A DNA stretch of 60,689 nt from positions 1 to 60,689 of the forward strand of contig CALXUE010000010.1 in NCBI GenBank assembly GCA_944391615.1, in the 5' to 3' direction. Below the pieces are notes generated by a model. The model did no database searches. It was given only the letters and a program-made list of their open reading frames with translations, and was not told the origin of the DNA. The translations under genes were made by a program, and so were the position numbers. Below, piece by piece: positions 45,929-54,055 of this stretch; position 1 is the stretch's first letter, and each line of letters opens with the position of its first letter. This DNA is from an uncultured Alphaproteobacteria bacterium. GTDB lineage: Bacteria > Pseudomonadota > Alphaproteobacteria > RF32 > CAG-239.

Positions 45929-45961
45929 AAAACCTTGAGTGTTGAACTCAAGGTTTTTTTG
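45929..45961. terminator. Bidirectional terminator after tpx
   Basis: Stem AACCTTGAGT/ACTCAAGGTT with loop GTTGA and flanking A and T runs. Confidence 0.93.
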
Positions 45962-45977
45962 TTTTTTAGGTGAGGGG

Positions 45978-46547
45978 TTATTTGGTTTTTCCTTTACCCT
46001 CTAATGTTTCGACCAGCTTGGCGATGCGTTCACGTTTTTGTGGGGTGAACGGCGTCATTTTTTCATCAGGCATCTGCATTCCACCTTGGTCGAGGTAATT
46101 CTTTAATACTCGAATCATGATTGGGACTAAGCTACCATTGGCTTTTAAGGCCGGAGCAACTTTTTCCATCACTAGCAGGGTGGTGTTGCTGATGTAGTTC
46201 GCTGTTGTTATCAAGAACAGCACAACACCGCTTTCATTGATTTTCAGTACGTTGAAAACTGAAATCAGGAATTGTCCGGCAATCCCTTTTAATGGATTAT
46301 CAATTCGCTCGTCTTTATTGATGCCGCTAGCCTCACGGAGCTTTGTTGCCTCAAATTGGAAGCAACTCATGATAATCGAGACATATTCATCCCGATATTC
46401 TTTGTAGTCTTCCAAGCTTAAATCCGCATAAACGCGGGCAATCAAATCTGCATCAATCTTTGTGTAGTCTTTGAGAGCAGCACCTAAAGATTTGTTGAGT
46501 GTGGTAAGTTCTTCTTTTTTCTGGTCTGTTGTTTTTTTTCTTTCCAT
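45978..46547 (-). CDS. Hypothetical protein
   Basis: 189 aa, not recognised. Helical, with a charged N-terminus and one moderately hydrophobic segment (INESGVVLFLITTANYISN, about 103-121) that is probably a buried helix rather than a membrane span. The C-terminus is basic (PQKRERIAKLVETLEGKGK). No ribosome site precedes the ATG, which sits in a run of A and T. Convergent with tpx, divergent from macA. Confidence 0.72.
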   Translation of the reverse strand: MERKKTTDQKKEELTTLNKSLGAALKDYTKIDADLIARVYADLSLEDYKEYRDEYVSIIMSCFQFEATKLREASGINKDERIDNPLKGIAGQFLISVFNVLKINESGVVLFLITTANYISNTTLLVMEKVAPALKANGSLVPIMIRVLKNYLDQGGMQMPDEKMTPFTPQKRERIAKLVETLEGKGKTK

Positions 46548-46696
46548 AATTATTTTTTTTTTAATAATTAAACATTATAATTAACTTACTCATTACAATA
46601 TAGACAAAAATTAAGTCTAAATCAAGCAAAAAATGCTTGTGGCTGCAAAAAAGTTTGATTATCGGGGCTCATTGGTTTTGAAAGTGGATTAAGCTT

Positions 46697-47857
46697 ATGA
46701 AAAATATTACAAAATATGCAATTGTCGGTGTTTTGATTGCGGTGTTGGGGGTTTATGCCTGCACACCTCAAAAACAAGTCGATTCTTATTTAACAAAAAA
46801 ACTTGAAAAAGGCGATATTACCGAAAAGATTACTGCAACCGGTACAATTAATCCTATCTCTACCGTTAACATCGGTACACAAGTGTCCGGTACAATATCC
46901 GAAATCTTGGTGGATTATAACACCAAAGTTACTAAAGGACAACTCTTGGCTCAGATTGACCCCGCTTTGTTTGAAGCAACCGTTGCTCAGAAAAAAGCCG
47001 CTCTTGATATTGCTAAAGCACAAGTGAATGTTGTTAAAAATGATATTGTTTATTATCAAAAACATTTGACTCGTATCAAAAAACTTAATCGATCCAAATA
47101 TTCTGCCGACTCTGAGCTCGAATCCGCTCAACGCGATTATGATAATGCCGTGGTGCAAAAAGCTTTGCGCGAGGCAGAAGTGCAGCAAGCTCAAGCTGCT
47201 CTCGACCAAGCCGAAATTGATTTGAAGTATACCAAAATCGTTTCTCCGGTTGATGGAATTGTTGTTTCTAAAGAAGTTGAGGTCGGACAGACCGTGGCTG
47301 CTAGTTTCCAGACGCCAACCCTCTTTAATGTGGCGGAAGATTTGACCAAAATGCAAATCGAAACCTCGGTTGTGGAAGCTGATATCTCTAAAGTCAAGGA
47401 AGGACAGATGGTCGAATTTTCGGTCGATAGTTATCCTGATGAAACTTTTTATGGTGTCGTTACCCAAGTTCGTAATGAGGCTATTACAACCTCAAATGTG
47501 GTGACTTATGAGGTGATTATTGAAATCGACAACAAAGACCTTAAACTCAAACCCGGTATGACCGCTAATGTTGAAATTATTACGGCTGAAAAACAGGGCG
47601 TGTTCCTTGTGCCAAACAAAGCGCTAAGGTTCTTTGTTCAAGATGCTTCCGGTGAAGTTCAACGCTATAAGGACAAAGGCGTGTGGATTTTGGTAAACGG
47701 CAAGCCTGTCAGATTAAGTATTTCTGTTGGGGTGGCTGATGATGATAAAACAGAAATTTCTTCCGATAAACTCAATGAAAATATGGAGGTTATTATTGAA
47801 AAAGTGGGAGCTGATGCCGAAAAGGCCGCTCAGATGCGCATGAGGATGCCGAGATAA
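46697..47857 (+). CDS. macA: MacA-like periplasmic adaptor (RND/HlyD type)
   Basis: 386 aa. N-terminal membrane anchor (YAIVGVLIAVLGVYAC); the Cys in VYAC could be lipidated. Barrel-sandwich halves (GTINPISTVNIGTQVSGTIS and KIVSPVDGIVVSKEVEVGQT) flank an alpha-helical hairpin (about 95-175) that reaches toward a TolC-type channel. Beta-barrel and membrane-proximal domains follow. With the two next genes it forms a tripartite ABC exporter for peptides, macrolides or lipids. No TolC gene in this window. Stop and next ATG overlap by one base. Confidence 0.93.
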   Translation: MKNITKYAIVGVLIAVLGVYACTPQKQVDSYLTKKLEKGDITEKITATGTINPISTVNIGTQVSGTISEILVDYNTKVTKGQLLAQIDPALFEATVAQKKAALDIAKAQVNVVKNDIVYYQKHLTRIKKLNRSKYSADSELESAQRDYDNAVVQKALREAEVQQAQAALDQAEIDLKYTKIVSPVDGIVVSKEVEVGQTVAASFQTPTLFNVAEDLTKMQIETSVVEADISKVKEGQMVEFSVDSYPDETFYGVVTQVRNEAITTSNVVTYEVIIEIDNKDLKLKPGMTANVEIITAEKQGVFLVPNKALRFFVQDASGEVQRYKDKGVWILVNGKPVRLSISVGVADDDKTEISSDKLNENMEVIIEKVGADAEKAAQMRMRMPR

Positions 47858-48570
47858 TGCCGTTAATCAAAGTTGATAATATCAAGAAAAATTATCTTGT
47901 CGGAGATATGAAACTTAATATCCTTAAGGGAATTAATCTTGAGGTAGAAAAAGGTGAGTTTGTTGCGATTATGGGACCGTCCGGTTCCGGAAAATCTACT
48001 TTTATGAATATTTTGGGCTGTTTGGATATTCCATCATCTGGAAGATATATTTTGGATGGGGTTGATGTTAGCAAAATGAATCCTGACCAATTGGCTGAAA
48101 TTCGCAACAAAAAAATCGGCTTTGTCTTTCAAGGCTTCAATTTGTTATCGCGTACATCCGCTCTTGAAAATGTTGAACTCCCCCTTATTTATGCCGGTGT
48201 GGCCGCAGATGAACGAAAAAGAAGGGCTGAAGTCGCTCTTGAAAAGGTCGGTCTTAAACAACGTATGGATCATCAACCTAACCAACTCTCAGGCGGACAA
48301 CAGCAACGTGTGGCTATTGCTCGCGCTATTGTTAATGAAGCTCCGATTATTTTTGCTGATGAACCTACCGGTAATCTTGATACTAAAATGAGTGTTGAAA
48401 TTATGAAGCTCTTTTGTGCTCTTAATGATGAAGGACGTACGATTATTTTGGTGACGCATGAAGAAGATATTGCCCTTTATAGTAAGCGTATTATCAAAAT
48501 TGTCGACGGAGAAATTCATTCTGATGAAAAAGTTCTTAATCGTGCAATCGAGGAGGTTCACCATGATTAA
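47857..48570 (+). CDS. MacB-type ABC transporter ATPase
   Basis: 237 aa. Walker A IMGPSGSGKST, Q-loop FVFQGFNLLSRTSALENVELP, signature [17 protein letters not shown], Walker [13 protein letters not shown], switch LVTHEEDIA. In E. coli ATPase and permease are fused in MacB (648 aa); here they are separate genes, this one ATPase only. Overlaps the permease gene by 8 bp. Confidence 0.95.
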   Translation: MPLIKVDNIKKNYLVGDMKLNILKGINLEVEKGEFVAIMGPSGSGKSTFMNILGCLDIPSSGRYILDGVDVSKMNPDQLAEIRNKKIGFVFQGFNLLSRTSALENVELPLIYAGVAADERKRRAEVALEKVGLKQRMDHQPNQLSGGQQQRVAIARAIVNEAPIIFADEPTGNLDTKMSVEIMKLFCALNDEGRTIILVTHEEDIALYSKRIIKIVDGEIHSDEKVLNRAIEEVHHD

Positions 48571-49792
48571 TGTCAGTATGATTTCAAGTATTGCTTTTCG
48601 TGCGATTAAGGCTAATAAAATGCGCTCAATCTTGACGAGTTTGGGTATTATTATCGGTGTGGCTGCCGTGATTATTATGCTGGCGGTTGGTAATGGTGCG
48701 CAAATCTCTATTAAAAGTGATATGCAGTCTATGGGTTCTAATTTGATTATTATTCGTTCCGGTGTGGCAACTTCAAGCGGTGCTCGCGGTGGTCATGGGT
48801 CTCAGCCAACCATGAAAAAAGCTGACGGTGACGCTATTCAACAAAAAATTGATGCTATTCGCTTGGCAGCGCCCGTTCTCCAAGAAACAGCGCAAATTGT
48901 TTATGGCAACGCTAACTGGTCGACGCAGATTACCGGTACGGATAACCGTAATTTTGAAATTAAAGAGTGGGATATTGCTTATGGACGTAACTTTAGTGAT
49001 GCGGATGTTAAAAATGCTGCTAAAGTTGCTATTCTTGGTCAGACAGTCGTCGAAGAGCTGTTTGGGGATGTTGATCCTCTTAACCATACTATTCGTATTA
49101 AAGGTCAACCTTTTCGTGTTATTGGAATTATGGATGAACGCGGGCAAAATTCTATGGGGGCGGATCAAGATGATGAGGTGTTTATTCCTATAACAACGGC
49201 TCAGAAAAAAGTGATGGGTATTCAGTTTCCTGATCAGGTTAAAATGGTTATATTGCAAGCGGTTGATGCTCAGAGCACTTATACGGCTCAGGAAGAAATT
49301 CGCCAACTCCTTCGCCAACGTCATAATCTAGGTACCAACAAAGAAGATGATTTTGTTATTCGTAATATGACGCAGATGATGGAGATGATGGAAAGCTCAA
49401 CCAAAATTATGACTATTCTTTTAGGGTCGATAGCTTCCATCTCCCTTTTAGTTGGTGGTATTGGCATTATGAATATTATGCTGGTTTCTGTTACCGAGCG
49501 TACACGTGAAATTGGTATTCGTATGGCTATTGGTGCAAAGTCTTGGGATATTCGTTTTCAATTTTTGACCGAAGCTTTGGTTCTTTCTCTTATTGGGGGA
49601 ATTGTTGGTATTATCTTTGGTTTTATCGGGGTGGAGCTTGTTGCTCATTTTAGCACTTTAACGCCGCAGGTTTCGCTCTTTTATGTTATATTACCGTTTT
49701 CCTTTGCCGGTTTTGTCGGGCTTTTCTTCGGTTTTTATCCGGCCTACAAGGCGTCAAAGTTAAATCCGATTAATGCTTTGCGTTACGAATAA
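48563..49792 (+). CDS. MacB-type ABC transporter permease
   Basis: 409 aa from the ATG at 48563 (AGGAGG at 48551-48556). First helix SLGIIIGVAAVIIMLAVGNG after the amphipathic NKMRSILT element, then a periplasmic MacB_PCD domain with GSNLIIIRSG, and three C-terminal helices with GGIGIMNIMLVSVTERTREI and the typical end YPAYKASKLNPINALRYE. Works with the ATPase and MacA-like adaptor. The stop codon lies inside the left arm of a long palindrome. Confidence 0.94.
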   Translation: MINVSMISSIAFRAIKANKMRSILTSLGIIIGVAAVIIMLAVGNGAQISIKSDMQSMGSNLIIIRSGVATSSGARGGHGSQPTMKKADGDAIQQKIDAIRLAAPVLQETAQIVYGNANWSTQITGTDNRNFEIKEWDIAYGRNFSDADVKNAAKVAILGQTVVEELFGDVDPLNHTIRIKGQPFRVIGIMDERGQNSMGADQDDEVFIPITTAQKKVMGIQFPDQVKMVILQAVDAQSTYTAQEEIRQLLRQRHNLGTNKEDDFVIRNMTQMMEMMESSTKIMTILLGSIASISLLVGGIGIMNIMLVSVTERTREIGIRMAIGAKSWDIRFQFLTEALVLSLIGGIVGIIFGFIGVELVAHFSTLTPQVSLFYVILPFSFAGFVGLFFGFYPAYKASKLNPINALRYE

Positions 49793-49914
49793 TCGCCATT
49801 CTATGGGAACCTAATACAGAATTTGCGGATATTTTGCTCAGTCATGTACTTCTGTGTACACTCTTTCGCAAAATTCCTTAATTCTTATTATTTTCCGCAT
49901 ATAATGGCGATTAT
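49789..49914. repeat. Long palindrome at the end of macB, family C copy 1 (intact)
   Basis: 126 bp, arms of about 60. Outer arms ATAATCGCCAT (49789-49799, overlapping the permease stop) and ATGGCGATTAT (49904-49914), then a 79-bp core TAATACAG...CTTATTA (49812-49890) and apex TGTAC-TTCTGT-GTACA. A run of T follows at 49916-49924, so the outer arms plus T run look like the permease terminator with the core element in its loop. Confidence 0.9.
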
Positions 49915-50671
49915 GTTTTTTTTTGTATTCTATGGGAACCTAATACAGAATTTGTGGATATTTTGCTCAGTCATGTACTTCTGTGTACCTTAGGCATCTA
50001 GTTTCGCAGCGGTTGCTCTCGCCCCTAGCTCAACAAGATGTTCCAAAGAGTTTGCAGACAAAAACAACCGGAGCAACGGTTGTTTTTGCTTAGCACTCTT
50101 TCGCAAAATTCCTTAATTCTTATTATTTTCCGCATATAATGGCGATTATGTTTTTTTTTGTATTCTATGGGAACCTAATACAGAATTTGTGGATATTTTG
50201 CTCAGTCATGTACTTCTGTGTACCTTAGGCATCTAGTTTCGCAGCGGTTGCTCTCGCCCCTAGCTCAACAAGATGTTCCAAAGAGTTTGCAGACAAAAAC
50301 AACCGGAGCAACGGTTGTTTTTTGCTTAGCACTCCTTCGGCAAAATTCCTTAATTCTTATTATCTTCCGCATATAATGGCGATTATGTTTTTTTGTATTC
50401 TATGGGAACCTAATACAGAATTTACGGATATTTTGCTCAGTCATGTACTTCTGTGTACCTTAGGCATCTAGTTTCACCGCGGCAGCTCTCACAGCCTAGT
50501 TCAACAAGATGTTCCAAAGAGTTTGCAGACAAAAGCAACCGGAGCAACGGTTGTTTTTGCTTAGCACTCCTTCGGCAAAATTCCTTAATTCTTATTATCT
50601 TCCGCATATAATGGCGATTATGTTTTTTTGTATTCTATGGGAACCTAATACAGAATTTGCGGATATTTTGT
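49797..50671. repeat. Tandem array of family C palindromes, 4 copies plus a fragment
   Basis: Cores lie at 49812-49890 (79 bp, intact), 49941-50125, 50176-50362 and 50411-50597 (each with an insert of about 106-108 bp), with a left-arm fragment at 50646-50671. The insert sits just 3' of the apex, between GTAC and ACTC, begins CTTAGGCATCTAG and ends TTGCTTAGC. It carries its own hairpin AACAACCG/CGGTTGTT with a T run. Copies 2 and 3 are almost identical; copy 4 differs at scattered sites. The array fills the gap between convergent macB-permease and lpxK genes, and no coding frame is credible. Confidence 0.93.
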
Positions 50672-50699
50672 TTTGCTTAAAAGGTGAGGGATTTTTAAG

Positions 50700-51659
50700 C
50701 TAAATTATTTTTGCGTTCTTTAGTATTTCTATAATTTTGTTATCCGCAAATTTAATTTCTATCTCCAACACTTTGAAATAGTGTTTTAGTTCTGGTGGAA
50801 TTTTTACCATGTCTTTGCTGGTGGTATAAATTTCAGCCCCTTTTTCTTTTGCCTCTTTGATTATCTTTTCTAATTCATTCTGGCTATAAAAATGGTGGTC
50901 AGGAAAGTCATGCGCGTTAATAAGCTTAAAACCACAATCCCTTAGTGAATTATAAAATTTTCCCGGACGGCCAATACCTGCAAAGGCAATGATGTTTTTA
51001 TTGCCTATATGAGGCATTATCGGCTGAATTTGGGCTTTTATAATCGGAAGAGATTTTATTTTGCTTTCAATGTCGGTCTTGTCTTCACCGATGATGAGAA
51101 CGGCTGAGGCTCGGCTTAAACCTGCAGTTAAATCCTCACGCAAGGGTCCTGAGGGAACAGGCCGCATATTGCCTAATCCAAAACCGCCGTCAATAACCAA
51201 TAACGATATGTCTTTGTATAATGTTGGATTTTGAAAACCATCATCCATAATGATACAATCAGCACCATGATGCATGGCGATTAATGCGGCATTAAAGCGA
51301 TTGGGGTGGATGGCTACCGGAGCTGTTTGTGCCAAAATCAAAGGTTCATCGCCGACTTCTTTGGCGTTAAAAGGTCCATCCTTTCTTAACAAAACACCTT
51401 GTAGTGTTCCACCGTATCCTCTGGATACAAAAAATGGTTTTTTTCCGTGTTTTTGCAAAAGCTTTGCTATTGTTACCGCGGTTGGCGTTTTGCCTGTGCC
51501 TCCGGCGGTGATGTTGCCAATACATATGACGGGAATTTTGACTCTTTGCGCTGGATGAAGTTTCATCCTTAGTGCCGTGGCAGCAGAATATCCCCATCCC
51601 AGCGGTAGTAGCAGGGTTGATATTAGGTTTTTATCTTTCCAAAATGTTGGGGTTTTCAT
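50700..51659 (-). CDS. lpxK: Tetraacyldisaccharide 4'-kinase
   Basis: 319 aa. Phosphorylates the lipid A disaccharide at the 4' position. N-terminal membrane-associated helix (STLLLPLGWGYSAATALR), P-loop IGNITAGGTGKTPTAV (about 51-66), then SRGYGG, VGDEPLILAQ and DDGFQNPTLYKDISLLVID with the catalytic Asp. Start overlaps waaA stop by 4 bp. Last gene of the fliN-acyltransferase-waaA-lpxK operon. Confidence 0.96.
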   Translation of the reverse strand: MKTPTFWKDKNLISTLLLPLGWGYSAATALRMKLHPAQRVKIPVICIGNITAGGTGKTPTAVTIAKLLQKHGKKPFFVSRGYGGTLQGVLLRKDGPFNAKEVGDEPLILAQTAPVAIHPNRFNAALIAMHHGADCIIMDDGFQNPTLYKDISLLVIDGGFGLGNMRPVPSGPLREDLTAGLSRASAVLIIGEDKTDIESKIKSLPIIKAQIQPIMPHIGNKNIIAFAGIGRPGKFYNSLRDCGFKLINAHDFPDHHFYSQNELEKIIKEAKEKGAEIYTTSKDMVKIPPELKHYFKVLEIEIKFADNKIIEILKNAKII

Positions 51660-52921
51660 TCTTGAATGTATCCTTTTATTTTTCCTAATATACCGTCTAA
51701 AACTTTGTTTTCTGCATTAGCCCAGTTATAAGCCAGACTCCTTTTGGCTTCAAGCAAGTCTTTGTTGGTGAGCAGTTGGATAACCATATCTTTGAGCTCT
51801 TCAGCATCACTTACTTGAATGATGGCGTCGGCTTTTTTGGCTCTGTTCATGGCATCCGTGAAATTATGCATATAGGGGCCGACAAGAACGGCATCTCTCA
51901 TTCTAGATGGTTCTATGAAGTTTTGACCACCGTGCGGTATTAATGACCCGCCAATGAAAACTATGGGGCACAAGCTATACCATAATCCCATTTCGCCAAT
52001 GGTATCGGCTATGTATATTTCTGTTTTGGGGGTTATTTTTTCGCCTTTGGAGCGTAAGGCGGTGTTAAAACCTAGTTCTTTTAAGGCTGTTTGAATCTCT
52101 TCTCCGCGGGTGGGGTGGCGTGGAACAACTATTGTCAACAAGTTTGGTGTTTGCTCCTCTATGGCTTTTAGTTTACGGCCTATTTTGACTTCTTCATCGT
52201 TATGCGTTGATCCTACCAGCCAGGTTGGACGGTCGCCAATTTCTTTTTGTAATTCTGATTTGGCTTGTTCGTCTATCGGTATGGGCAGACCGGCATATTT
52301 TAAATTGCCTAAGCACATGGAATCTTTGGCTCCTAATACGCGTAGACGATAGGCGTCTTCTTCCGATTGACCTAAGCAAAACGTAAAGCAACTTAACAGC
52401 TCTTTACTGATAAAATCAAATTGTTGCCAACGTTTGAACGACTTATTGGAAATGCGCCCGTTGACTAATATTAATGGAATATTTTTTCTTTTTATGCAAG
52501 ACAGCATGGCCGGCCAAAAATCTGATTCAAACCACAAAACCAAGTCAGGTTGCCAATGTTTGATAAAACGTGTGGTAAATACAGGATTATCTATTGTGAT
52601 GTATTGATGAAATGCGCGCTCGGGAAGGCGTCTGCCCATTATGTCGGCTGATGTTAGGGTGCCGGTTGTGACCATCACGTGTGCCGTTGGATAAAGTTCC
52701 AGCAATTTATTAATTAGGGGGAGCATGGAAATTGATTCTCCAACCGATGCGCCATGAAACCATATCAATTTTCCTTCAGGGCGTTTCATTGTGGGGCGTC
52801 CAATGCGTTCATTAAAGCGTTTGATATCTTCCTTGCCGTTTTCTTTGCGCTTTTTTATGTAGCGGCTGATGACTAACGGATACAAAATGCGGATTAAGGT
52901 GTTATAGATTTTTATAAACAT
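51656..52921 (-). CDS. waaA: 3-deoxy-D-manno-octulosonic acid (Kdo) transferase
   Basis: 421 aa GT30 glycosyltransferase. Adds Kdo to lipid IVA on the inner face of the inner membrane. N-terminal anchor, acceptor site with WFHGASVGES (catalytic Glu), VLWFESDFWPAML, then the GT-B donor domain with LVGSTHNDEE, VPRHPTRGEEI, and FIGGSLIPHGGQNFIEPS. Whether it adds one or two Kdo cannot be read off. Coupled to lpxK (ATGA overlap). Confidence 0.96.
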   Translation of the reverse strand: MFIKIYNTLIRILYPLVISRYIKKRKENGKEDIKRFNERIGRPTMKRPEGKLIWFHGASVGESISMLPLINKLLELYPTAHVMVTTGTLTSADIMGRRLPERAFHQYITIDNPVFTTRFIKHWQPDLVLWFESDFWPAMLSCIKRKNIPLILVNGRISNKSFKRWQQFDFISKELLSCFTFCLGQSEEDAYRLRVLGAKDSMCLGNLKYAGLPIPIDEQAKSELQKEIGDRPTWLVGSTHNDEEVKIGRKLKAIEEQTPNLLTIVVPRHPTRGEEIQTALKELGFNTALRSKGEKITPKTEIYIADTIGEMGLWYSLCPIVFIGGSLIPHGGQNFIEPSRMRDAVLVGPYMHNFTDAMNRAKKADAIIQVSDAEELKDMVIQLLTNKDLLEAKRSLAYNWANAENKVLDGILGKIKGYIQE

Positions 52922-52931
52922 TTTTCTTTTC

Positions 52932-53681
52932 TCAGTTCTTTAATGAATTTTTTTTCTTTTTAATTTTACTGCCGGGCAAAACAGGGGCTCGCCCTAATTC
53001 TACATCGGCGTTTATGCTTATGGTTCTTAAGGCGGTTTCTATTTCTTGGCGATATTTCTCAAGCTCTTTTTCTGTGGCGTCTTTAGGAATATAAAACGGT
53101 TTTGTGAAATTTAAGATGCCTTTGTTGAAGGGATAGGGAAACATCATATCATCCCAGCTCTTTTTGAAAATATGCGCTCTTTGGGTGCTGTATGTTATAC
53201 CAACAATTGGTTTACCACTCTTTTGTGCAAAGTATAAAGGTGATAAATTCATTTTCATGCTGGGGCCAATCGGACCGTCTGGTATGATGGCGATGGTTTC
53301 GTTTTTTTCTTTTATGGTGGATAACAGTTCTATGGCTGCTTTTTGGGCCTGAAAAGTGGTTGAACCGCCGATTATTTTTAAACCATAGTTTTGGAGAAGG
53401 TGCGCCATAAGCATTCCGTCATTATGTACTGAAACTAATGCGTTGAGCGGATGTTTTTTGTTCCAAAAAAAAGGAATCATTGTGGCTCGGCCATGCCAAA
53501 TGATAATGATGATGCTTTCTTCTTTGTCCCAAAGCTCATAAAATTCTTTAATCTTATATTTTTTCCAGCGTGTTGTGTAGCCGACTAACAATGTGTAAAA
53601 ATAAACTAAATATCCCATTATCTTAGAGGCAAAATGGGATTTTAATAGTTTGCGGGTGATTTTTTTGATGCCTTTAGCCAT
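52932..53681 (-). CDS. DUF374-family lysophospholipid/LPS acyltransferase-like protein
   Basis: 249 aa. N-terminal hydrophobic segment, then IIWHGRATMIPFF, VSVHNDGMLMAHLLQNYGL, GGSTTFQAQKA, AIIPDGPIGPS and a PIVGITYSTQRAHIFKKSWD segment, the DUF374 pattern in alphaproteobacterial LPS operons. Distantly related to PlsC-type acyltransferases; the HxxxxD-like element here is HNDGM. Probably acts on a lipid A or phospholipid precursor. Overlaps fliN by 8 bp. Confidence 0.85.
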   Translation of the reverse strand: MAKGIKKITRKLLKSHFASKIMGYLVYFYTLLVGYTTRWKKYKIKEFYELWDKEESIIIIIWHGRATMIPFFWNKKHPLNALVSVHNDGMLMAHLLQNYGLKIIGGSTTFQAQKAAIELLSTIKEKNETIAIIPDGPIGPSMKMNLSPLYFAQKSGKPIVGITYSTQRAHIFKKSWDDMMFPYPFNKGILNFTKPFYIPKDATEKELEKYRQEIETALRTISINADVELGRAPVLPGSKIKKKKNSLKN

Positions 53682-53934
53682 TTTTCTTTACAATGTCTGT
53701 TACGGATATTCCTATGGTGTCTTCATTCGTGACAACGACTTCTCCGTGTCCAATAAGAACCTCATTGGCATAAATGTCTACATAATCGTTTACGCCTCTA
53801 TCCAGTTCTACAACGGCGCCGCGTCCCAGTTTTAATAATTGGTTTATTCTTAAATCTGCGCAGCCTAATGCAACAGATATTTCGACATTGATACTGTCAC
53901 CAATATTTTGGTCATTTTGAAGTGTTTTGTTCAT
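53674..53934 (-). CDS. fliN: Flagellar motor switch protein FliN
   Basis: 86 aa, consisting only of the C-terminal SpoA/FliN domain: INVEISVALGCADLRINQLL, LGRGAVVELDRGVNDYVDIY and VLIGHGEVVVTNEDTIGISV. Part of the C-ring that sets motor direction. AGGAAA before the ATG. Unusual partners: it heads an operon of LPS genes, overlapping the DUF374 gene, with no other flagellar gene adjacent. Full flagellar function is supported by flgE at 59 kb. Confidence 0.92.
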   Translation of the reverse strand: MNKTLQNDQNIGDSINVEISVALGCADLRINQLLKLGRGAVVELDRGVNDYVDIYANEVLIGHGEVVVTNEDTIGISVTDIVKKNG

Positions 53935-54017
53935 CTTTAATTTCCTAATATTTTCTTTTTATTTATAATTATTTTTAAGCTTCTTTGCAATTAAAAAAGA
54001 ATATCTTTTAACACATA

Positions 54018-54050
54018 AAAAAACATCCGAAGTTCTTTCGGATGTTTTTG
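54018..54050. terminator. Terminator after the 923-aa Cys-rich gene
   Basis: Stem ACATCCGAA/TTCGGATGT with A run on the left and T run on the right; bidirectional. Confidence 0.9.
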
Positions 54051-54055
54051 GGTGA

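Noticed and set aside
49797..50671. Integron attC array
   Set aside because: attC sites are also imperfect palindromes in tandem, but no GTTRRRY core sites, no cassette genes between copies and no integrase are seen.
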